DNA of 64,000 bases from NCBI RefSeq assembly GCF_052857255.1, contig NC_135502.1, forward strand, positions 155,916,599 through 155,980,598. The letters are read 5' to 3'. Every line of letters begins with the position of its first letter. Positions within the stretch are counted from its first letter, which is position 1. Below the pieces are notes generated by a model that worked only from the letters and a program-made list of their open reading frames with translations, did no database searches and was not told where the DNA came from. Both the position numbers and the translations under genes were made by a program. This document shows positions 56,851 to 64,000 of the stretch, in pieces. This DNA comes from Amblyomma americanum (Eukaryota; Arthropoda; Arachnida; Ixodida; Ixodidae).

Positions 56851-57109
56851 TCATTATTTTATCTCTCATTGTGTTCCAGTAACAAAAGCGGAGCTTATCC
56901 AGAGGATTTCGAAGAGCAAAAATCACTGCAATGGACCTTGAAAAGTCTCAGCCAGCAACAACAGTTGCACAGATACATGTATGTACTGAGTGAAGTTTTA
57001 CTGCGGATGCCTCTGCTACTGCCACTCGCACGCTTACCAGTCGCAATATGTACATTACATAGCAGCATACTTCAGAGCCAGACAGGCGTCTCTGTCTGTG
57101 TGTGTCTAA

Positions 57110-57415
57110 AATATTTATGGTTGCGGGAAGCAGCCAGGCTCCCTTCAGCAACAGAGAGCTTTGTAGCGGATATTTGAATTGTAGTATAGAGATATTGCTT
57201 AAATGCTACCATTGTAAAAGATTGCGTAGGACACTATAGAACAGCATGTGGAATGGAAGCATCGTTATGTTTTTTGTTCTCTCATATATTGTGTGCTTCA
57301 TGTCAGGTCAAAGTTTCATTCTCCGTATTGCCCCCTCGCATTGTTGTCTAAAATATTTATTGTTTAGGGGAGCAGCCAGGCTGCCTTCAGCAACAGAGAG
57401 CTTTGTAGCGAGCCA
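57110..57415. repeat. Diverged ~75-bp direct repeat, 232 bp apart
   Basis: GTCTAAAATATTTAT, followed by a GGGAGCAGCCAGGCTNCCTTC-like segment and CAGCAACAGAGAGCTTTGTAGCG, occurs at 57114-57172 and again at 57346-57408. Members differ at a few sites. It is a small local duplication of unknown origin, and the surrounding 57 kb region shows no gene. Confidence 0.7.
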
Positions 57416-57429
57416 ACCGATACGGCGTT

Positions 57430-59030
57430 GAGGGACAGCGCCCTTCTCTCATTGCAGCACGTTGTCTTAGCTTCGGCTTGCAACTCGGTGGCCTGTTTTC
57501 TCAGTGCCATGATGCTGGTTAAATATATGTATTGCTGGAAATTTATAAGCCCTGCTATTCTTCGGTTATGCGGCTTACCAAAGCGACTCGGGCCGCGTGA
57601 GACACGGATAGGGCCTCTGATAATTATTATTCACGAGGGGTGATAATTATTATTCACGTGTCTATCGAAAACACCGGTGCCGCGCTGTGGGCTACAACTG
57701 CGGTGGGCTCTCGCCGGTCGGGGCGGCTCTTGTCAAGACACGATTAATTACTGGAAGGCACCGTTCTCCTCTTCCCGTCATCTGTCCACCGTCGGTCGCT
57801 TCTTGCAGGGAACCAGTGAAAGGGGGAAGGTCATTTGCATCGAGCCGAGCGTAGGAAGAACAGGCTCCTTACCAGCTAGTGATCCTTTTTGTGCAGTCGT
57901 CGTCCACCTGATGACGCTGTCGAAATTGCCGCTGCTGTTGCTGCGCCACCGTGGTCATCCCTGTCGATGGGATCTGCACCTTAATCCTCTTCGGCTGGTG
58001 TGCATTCCGTTCATAACAGGCCCAACGTGGACGCCACCGAAAGCTCCCCATTTGACTTTCAAACAAAAGGGGTGCTTTCTACTCTTGTAAACGGAAGGGA
58101 AGCCACACAGAACAAGCAGGGATGGAGGACTAAAGCTAGTACACCAAGCGGAAGGGAGAAAAACCTCTGAGAGAGAATGGAAGGAGAGGTGCTTGGAAAA
58201 GTAGCTAGTTTGCCATATATGTAACTCCAATATAATGTCTTTTATTAAAGATTGTTTGCGGTTGTGTGTTCCGGGGACGGTGCCTCACAACAACCTTGGT
58301 AGAGGACATTTTCAGCCAGAGGGTGGTCGGGGCCCTTTAAGTAGTGGCTGCCGGCTGGCGTGCATGTGTACTCTGCCAAATTTGTTGTTAAAAATTTTTA
58401 TTCTCTTCGGAGGTAATTTTCATTTGACAGCTGAAGATGAAGCATAACCTTGCGTGTGCCGATTCGGTCGTTGCCATAAAGCTTGGTGCTCGGATCTTCT
58501 GCCACAAGTGCTTAAAATACCTGAGAAATACCGTATGGATACTTCACCTTGCATTTGACTCATCAAAAAGAAAAAATTCCTTGTGTGGATCATCATGCCT
58601 GCACACGCAGTGCGGGGCCGACATGCAAGACCAGATTGTAATGCCTTTCATTCGAGTGCTAGCTTTGCAGTAAAAGCGATAGCATACAGACACGACGTGC
58701 AGCTAAATTTGTACAGTACACGCACTTCAGAAAAATGTTCAACCAGCTGATATGCACGCTTGTCAAAATTATGCGTGCATTACTTGCTGGCAGCAATATT
58801 AACAGCTGGAGGGCGGCAGACTACAGTTGAGCGGAACATATCCTGATTGTCTTCTGCTTACAGCCCACAGGAATTAGTTCACAAACAGAAATTGCAACTA
58901 CCACAGGAGAGTCAGTATAGGCAGGGTCGATCATTGGCGCCCAAGTAATTATTGTGTAGTTAACAAATATGCAATAATCTGAGACCACAGCATATTGTTT
59001 GAGCAGTGCATGCGCAGTTTTTCCCTCCTC
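57430..59030. other. Unassigned stretch
   Basis: Frame 57677-58090 (plus, 137 codons) and 57955-58230 (minus, 91 codons) overlap antiparallel and match nothing known to me. A 20-bp TGATAATTATTATTCACG-type word is directly repeated near 57618-57659. Nothing else stands out. Confidence 0.4.
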
Positions 59031-59115
59031 CTCATCATCATCAGCCTCACTACACCCACAGAGCAAAAGCCTCTCCCATGGCTTTCCAATTAACGCTGTC
59101 CAATTAACCCTCCTG
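59031..59115 (-). mobile_element. RTE LINE 3'-end fragment (about 85 bp)
   Basis: The CATCATCATCAGCC tail side followed by CTACACCCAC, GCCTCTCCCATG and CCAATTAACCCT words is the RTE 3' end as in copies A and B, with a small internal duplication of CCAATTAAC. It is extremely 5'-truncated. The minus-strand frame 58821-59432 runs straight through it. Confidence 0.8.
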
Positions 59116-59986
59116 TGTGGTGCCAAAGGCAAGACTTTAGAGTGCGACTGCCCGTCACATATGCTTTTGAGGATATCTCGAAGCATACATGCAGACCTCA
59201 CGACAGCACACAGTGCAATGAAGGACATATACTTGCGTTGTTGCCGCCGATGTATGCATCTGAGTGCAAGAGTCCGCAGCTGCCCTGAATAACTAACGTC
59301 CTTTCTTTCGCTCCCAAGGATCAGATTTCTACCGTACGCATGCGAGCAATGAGACGCCACAGCACGCAAAGCAGCAGAGGGCACTCGTCTTCCGTGATCC
59401 ATGGACGGCCTTGGCGCAATGATTGCCAGCACGCTGGTTCTGGCGGCGACCAGTTCATGTGAGCATGATGCACCTTCCTGTCAGGAGTGAATTTTCTGGC
59501 AGCGAACAGGCTCTCCGAGCGCGGCAATTTGAAAAAGCCCAATGATAATTTAAAGATGTATAGACACCTAATTTTGGTTGCATGTTTTCTTCTCTACAAT
59601 GATTCAGAAGACACTACTATGAGTGAATCATCATGTGGCGTTTGCCTGGGACCTATGAATAATTTATAATCGAATTTTTCTGTCATGCTGTTGAGGTTTC
59701 AACAGCCGAGTGAAGACTGTGACATCAGAGAGGTTATATGTAACGTGAAGCATGGAAAAAATGCGATATAATTGCTGCTTGATCGTTTTAATTCAGTACA
59801 ATGTTGAAGCCAGCGTTTCTCAATAGTCGGAATGACAAAAGTAGCAGCACCGATTATATTGCAGTTTTTCATGCCTCGCATGACCTATAAGCTCACTTTG
59901 ACGTCATAGTCTTCATTCAGCTCTTGAAACTGAAACACCGCGAGAAAGAAATTCGATTATAAATTATTTAGTAGTCATGGGAGAAT

Positions 59987-61151
59987 CTTCATCATCATCA
60001 GCCTGATTACACCCACTGCAGGTTGAAGGCCTCTCCCATGTCTCTCCAATTATCCATGTCTTGCCAGCTGCGCCCACCTTATGCCTGTAAACTTCTTAAT
60101 TTCATACGCCCACCTAACCTTCTGCCGCCCCCTGCCATGCTTTCTTTCTCTTGGAATCCCTTAAGGACCAACAGCTATCTTACCTTCGCATTACATTCCC
60201 CGCTCAAGCCAATTTCTTCCTCTTGAGTTTGGCTGGGATGTCATTAACCCGCGTGTGTTCCCTCAACCACTCTTCCTGCTTCCGGTCTCTTAAAGGAGTA
60301 TAGACACCTAATTTTGGTGGCATGTTTTCTTCAATGATGCAGAAGACGCTACTATGCATGAATCACCATGTGATCTTTGCCTACAACCGCTAAATAATTT
60401 ATAATTGTTTTTTTCTGTCATGCTGTTTCAGTTTTGGAACAGCCGAACGATGGCGCTGACGTCAAAGAGGGCTTTTCCTTCACGTGAGCCATGGAAAAGT
60501 GTCCATAGAATCGCTGCTTCATTGTTCTAATTTACTGCAGTGTTGAAATCAGCCTTCCTCAATTGCTGGAATGACAACAAATGTGCAAGCAGCGATTATA
60601 TTGCTGTTTTTTCATGTCTCGTGACGTGTAAGCACACATTGACGTCACTGTCCTTGTTGAAGTGTTGAAGCCGAAACTGGACGAAAAAGAAATGCTATTA
60701 TAAATTATTAAGCAGTCGTAAGAGATTACTAGCTGCTACTCCATGTATAATAATGTCTTACGCATCATTACAAACAAGAAAACAGGCACCCAAACGGTAG
60801 GTGTTATACTGCTTTAACGTTACGCCTATCATTTTTCTTTCCGTGGCTCACTGCGTTCTCCTCAGCTTAAGCTGAACCCTTTTTGTTAGCCTCCACGTTT
60901 CTGCCCCATAGGTGGGTACTGGTAAGATACAGCTGTTGTACACATTTCTCTTGAGGGATATTGGTAAACTGCCATTCATGACCTGAGAAACCCTGCCATA
61001 TGCGCTCCATCGCAATCTTATCCTTCTAGTTATTCCCTCATGATCCGGATCAGTTGTCACTATTGATACCTGCCTTAGACGTATTCCTTTACCACTTCCC
61101 TTACATTGCTAGCAATTGTGAACTGTTGTTCTCTTGCTAGACTTGGGAATA
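59987..61151 (-). mobile_element. 5'-truncated RTE fragment inserted in MITE-1
   Basis: The tail side (CATCATCATCAGCC at about 59990) is followed by diverged RTE 3' sequence to 60289. After MITE-2 it resumes at 60818 (CGTTACGCCTATCATTTTTC) and runs to the 5' truncation near 61151. The corresponding part of copy A is the C-terminal and RT region from about 23410 to 23760. The frame 61060-60848 (minus) is a shadow of this RT region, with the YGAETWRLTKRVQLKLR signature. Base differences from copies A and B are numerous, so this is an older copy. Confidence 0.85.
60290..60817 (+). mobile_element. TTAA-type MITE-2, complete, nested in the RTE fragment
   Basis: Left end TTAAAGGAGTATAGACACC and right end GGTGTTATACTGCTTTAA are near-perfect inverted copies, with TTAA on both sides (60290-60293, 60814-60817). 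Removing the element restores GGTCTCTTAACGTTACGCC, which matches the uninterrupted RTE sequence (GATCTCTTAACGTTACACC) seen at 23417 and 52880. About 520 bp with no transposase. Its interior is about as diverged from MITE-1 as one expects of two older family members. Confidence 0.9.
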
Positions 61152-61334
61152 GGAGAATACCACAAGGTAATCCATGTATGATAATGCCTGATGCCTCATT
61201 AGAAACAAAAACACACACCCAAAAGATGGGTGTTTTTACTCCTTTAAAGCTAGTTGGTGCATTACAGAATGTGAGTCACCAGTGTCACCAGTCAAACCCT
61301 TTAACATCATATTTTGATCTGTTGATTGAAATCA

Positions 61335-62368
61335 TGTTTTTTTGTGTTCTAGTTAATGGTATTTTATTATTTCTTTGCTCCTTATTTGGAAAAAGTATTT
61401 CTCAGGACTCTGACCAGGCTCAAGAAGTGTAATGTGATAGTAAACTGAATATGTTTAAAAATCCTCTGAAGTTGCCGTTTATTTACGTTGTACATTAGTC
61501 TTTTGTAGCAAATGTGAACACTTTTCATACTTTGCAGTCTTCCACTAGCATGGATCCTGCTGCACCACAGAACCCGGATATCTTGCTGAGGTCAGCAGCC
61601 AGGTATGAAGGTGTCGCATATTTTGAATGTAAGACAAGTGGGCTTTGATGCCCCATCGGCCAGTGCTAATAAAGCAGCAAAACACCGACGAAAGACGAGG
61701 CTGACAAAGTTCAGTTTGCTGCTCAGGAACGCTTGGCTACCGGGGTGTGCCATGCTAACAAAGATTGTGGCCGTCCACACTTCAAGTTTGATTTGTGTCT
61801 TTACACTTGTGGAGGGGCTGGGTGCACCGTGCTAACAAGAAGTGTCGACGGCCACAATCTTTGCTAGTACAGCGCACCTCGGTAGCCAAGCGTTACTGTG
61901 CGCCAAACTGAACTTTGTCAGCCTCGTCTTCCGCCTGTGTTTTGCTCCTTCTTCAGCACGGGGTGCTGGGGCATCAAAGCCCAATTGTCGATCTTACAAG
62001 AATGATTTTGTAAGCTTGAAATGCTTTTAGCTCTCATCCTTGATAAATGCAGGCAAACAATCTAGAAACTAGAAACATGGGGATGAGCATCTCTGCACAC
62101 CTCTCGGAAATGGGAAATTTTCTGTCCGAATGATATGAAGCAGAAAAACAAATGCCTGCAGAGCAGCCCTAGGCACAATTTTAACCTGTGGCAGCTCAGA
62201 GCAGCTTTGCTTAGCGATGGCTTTGTGGTCGAAATGCAGTTTTTGTTTGTGTTCTAGTTGTTGACGTTTCATTATTTTGCAGAATTATTTCTTGCAACTG
62301 AGACAAGGTTCAAGAAGTGTAATGTGATAGTGAACTCAAAGTGCTTTGAAATCTCCTGGAGATGCCAA
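61335..62368. repeat. ~140-bp direct repeat on both sides of the 61.6-62.0 kb hairpin
   Basis: The block TGTGTTCTAGTT...TCAAGAAGTGTAATGTGATAG...GCC is found at 61341-61476 and again at 62250-62366 with many differences. The two copies are about 900 bp apart and enclose the hairpin. This is either an old duplication or the ends of one composite element. Confidence 0.65.
61629..61997. repeat. ~155-bp imperfect inverted repeat with 59-bp loop
   Basis: Left arm 61629-61781 and right arm 61841-61997 are reverse complements over their length with scattered mismatches. Examples are GCTTTGATGCCCC/GGGGCATCAAAGC near the outer ends and TCAGTTTGCT...TTGGCTACC/GGTAGCCAA...AACTGA inside. A transcript from either strand would fold into a long hairpin. 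The similar short frames at 61592-61780 (minus) and 61842-62030 (plus) are the two arms read in opposite directions, not two genes. Confidence 0.85.
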
Positions 62369-62874
62369 TTAAAGGAACACTGAGGAGAAATTGAGGTTGC
62401 CTTGTATCGATAGATTATAAGCTCCTGATCACAAAAACGCCACTCCTACTGAAAAACAAAGCTCTTGTAAAGTAGAAAATAGCAAGAACAAAAATTCAGG
62501 TATTGCCGCCACAGGGCAATCTCGCAAGTACAAGCGTGATGACGTCATTGGAAAAGAGATGCCACCTTGCAGGAATTTTCCTTCCTACATGAAGCTGCGA
62601 ATCTGAGGCTGACAAAGGAAGGTTGCGAGGGTAAATATTGAAATAAGTTTTGTTTTAAAACCGATAGTGCATTTTTATCACACAAGGAAGACAGACAAAA
62701 GACAACCTGAATGCTGGAAGCAAAGAAAGCCAATGTTTGTTATGGTGCTTCGCGTCTATGAGCTTTGTGTGCCTCATGGTTTTGTTTTTGACGCGTCTCG
62801 ATTTACAAGCGCCGAACAGCAGAGGAACTCCAAGTGCCGCTTCAAGTGCAAGTTAACTTTTGAAGGAGCCTATT
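62369..62874. mobile_element. TTAA-type MITE candidate (left end only)
   Basis: TTAAAGGAACACTGAGGAG at 62369-62387 has the same kind of start as the MITEs at 59550 and 60290 and interrupts the repeat copy that ends at 62366. The matching inverted end was not found. The stretch CTTTTGAAGGAGCCTATTAA near 62857-62876 is a possible but poor candidate. About 500 bp of interior with no gene. Confidence 0.4.
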
Positions 62875-63197
62875 AAGGCTGGTCAGATGATTGCCGCGGT
62901 CGATGAAAAACCATGATGGCACGATGGTCGGTGATCGTACTAGGCAGTGCGTAGTACAAAAAGCACTGGTGTCTTCGCACACTCGCCCAGCGAAACATTC
63001 CTGGCTGTGCCAGTCAACTTCAAACTACTTAACGAAAATTCTTTGTTAGAGACGGGAGACAGGGTACGAGGCAGTTAAGAAAAATATGCTGATGGCCTGG
63101 CTCTGTTAGGCCAGCATATAGGTAGCGAAAGCGCGGAGACTTCTGCATCGGAAGAGTGCATTCACTAGATGCGCCTTTATTCATGGTTGAACCTTGA

Positions 63198-63370
63198 GCC
63201 GTCGTGGCGGAGTGGTAGAGTCCGCCTCAAACTACAATGGCCCTAGTTCGATTCCGAGCCTCGGCACAGGTTTTTTTTTTATTCAATGAGTGGGCGGGGG
63301 GTTTCAGTGGCGTGCATAAATGCCGCCACCGAATACGTTGGTTAGCGGATAAGCGCAGGCTCTGTTAAAG
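63198..63370 (+). mobile_element. tRNA-derived SINE
   Basis: The head 63198-63266 is tRNA-like: box A TGGCGGAGTGG at 63205-63215, box B AGTTCGATTCC at 63245-63255, and a partly paired acceptor (GCCG...CGGC). The body after a T run at 63271-63280 reads CAGTGGCGTGCATAAATGCC and continues to about 63370. The head is only about 69 nt and its stems are imperfect, so it is not a functional tRNA. The element is probably a non-autonomous retrotransposon dependent on a LINE. No clear tail or target duplication is visible. Confidence 0.65.
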
Positions 63371-64000
63371 ATCCAGTTAGAACTCTATCAAATTATTTTT
63401 GTTAGCAAAATCTTATAGTTCGGCATTTCAAGGCTTTGTTGCCGCCTGTTCGGGAGTGAAAGGTGCATTTATTTCAAAGAAATTAGGATTCAAAGTTGAA
63501 AGAGTTTTTCTCGCCACTCCGATTCATACTCGGGAACTTTATGACATCACGGCGCACTCTTATGACGTTACAGGACGCAGTGACGTGAAACGTGACTTAA
63601 GCGCACACGTGATTTCTCGCGGCTAGCGGTGTGGTCTAGCAGCCGAAATGAAAGCTACTGCCGCCGCATGTTGAAGGCATCTATCGGGGATTGCTACCGT
63701 CGCTTCGTTGACGTTTGCACCGGCGTCTTGCCTGCGTTATGATCGATCCCGTTCCCGAACCTGACGACAAAGTTCTCGCAAAAACTCCGGCCTGCATTTC
63801 AGCGACCTCAGCCCCACAGAGCGTGCGATGCTTTTGAGGGAGCTCGGTTAGGTTAGGTGCCGGCGGGTTGTTTCTCCCTTCCGCCATGAGCAGCCGTTGC
63901 AAATCATATCATAACCCCAGTGCGGGGAGTCACAAGGGGCCAGGACAAGGTCGGTGAGTCGCGCCCATTGGAGGCTGGCCGGGGCTTAGGGGCGAACGGA
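63371..64000. other. Unassigned right end
   Basis: Short frames (63399-63626 plus, 63681-63902 minus) without recognisable motifs. TGACATCACGG and TGACGTTACAGG words near 63541-63575 are CRE-like, but with no gene next to them. GC content rises toward the window edge. Confidence 0.35.

Larger units (their letters stand above)
59550..61247 (+). mobile_element. TTAA-type MITE-1, split by an RTE insertion
   Basis: The left end TTAAAGATGTATAGACACCTA (59550-59570) and the right end TGGGTGTTTTTACTCCTTTAA (61227-61247) are inverted, with TTAA at both outer edges. The left part runs to 59986 and the right part resumes at 61152. Aligned to MITE-2 they join without loss. The interrupting RTE fragment is bracketed by GGAGAAT (59980-59986, 61152-61158). 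TTAA targets and a short inverted end are typical of piggyBac-type elements. No transposase is encoded, so this is a non-autonomous copy. Confidence 0.8.

Noticed and set aside
58821..59432. 203-codon minus-strand frame
   Set aside because: It runs through an inserted RTE 3' fragment at 59031-59115 and has no protein family resemblance.
61592..62030. Two similar small proteins encoded divergently
   Set aside because: They are the two arms of one inverted repeat read on opposite strands.
63198..63266. Functional tRNA gene
   Set aside because: Too short, with poorly paired acceptor and anticodon stems. It is followed by a SINE-like body.

Overview
This is eukaryotic repeat-rich DNA in which I recognise no host protein-coding gene. 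Recognisable content is non-LTR retrotransposons (LINEs), DNA-transposon relics, a miniature LTR element, tRNA-derived SINE-like pieces and several tandem-repeat arrays. The mix (RTE LINEs with ATG-type tails, CR1/L2-like LINEs, TTAA MITEs, hAT, tRNA-SINEs, intergenic AT-rich filler) suits an arthropod. I infer a chelicerate, probably a hard tick, from general familiarity with such repeats and not from any database comparison. Prokaryotic features (operons, ribosome binding sites) do not apply.

Layout. 1-1034: 3' half of a CR1/L2-like LINE ending in an (ATCT)4 tail. 1035-12080: an 11-kb minisatellite with a 16-bp unit, carrying large internal segmental duplications and one foreign 120-bp insert. 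12081-15700: no recognisable feature. 15730-19815: a GC-rich block, a ~285-bp tandem array and, directly behind it, ORF1 and the endonuclease part of a LINE. 19816-23045: unassigned, with one trinucleotide-like tract. 23046-26400: an RTE LINE (copy A) inserted in an older RTE relic. 26432-29706: a decayed hAT-like element with a perfect 8-bp target duplication. 31920-36100: a decayed minus-strand LINE with ORF1, endonuclease and RT traces. 36541-37770: the 3' part of another LINE. 39122-43377: a better preserved minus-strand LINE with a 303-bp duplicated segment at its 5' side. 44956-45410: a LINE 3' end. 45640-46880: a 32-bp minisatellite interrupted by a 741-bp TRIM-like LTR element. 49276-50530: four 310-bp tandem units. 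52557-55756: a nearly intact RTE (copy B). 56802-56850 and 61629-61997: hairpins. 59550-61247: a three-level nest (MITE, RTE fragment, MITE). 63198-63370: tRNA-SINE.

Most open reading frames here are by-products. The 16-bp satellite consensus has no stop codon in any of six frames, which explains dozens of 60-200 codon frames between 1 and 12 kb. The frames with real coding signal are the LINE endonuclease and RT pieces, above all 52591-55603 (minus), which carries one visible frameshift. Several insertions can be read exactly because the interrupted target is itself a repeat: RTE in RTE, TRIM in minisatellite, MITE in RTE in MITE. This gives a relative insertion history from the sequence alone.
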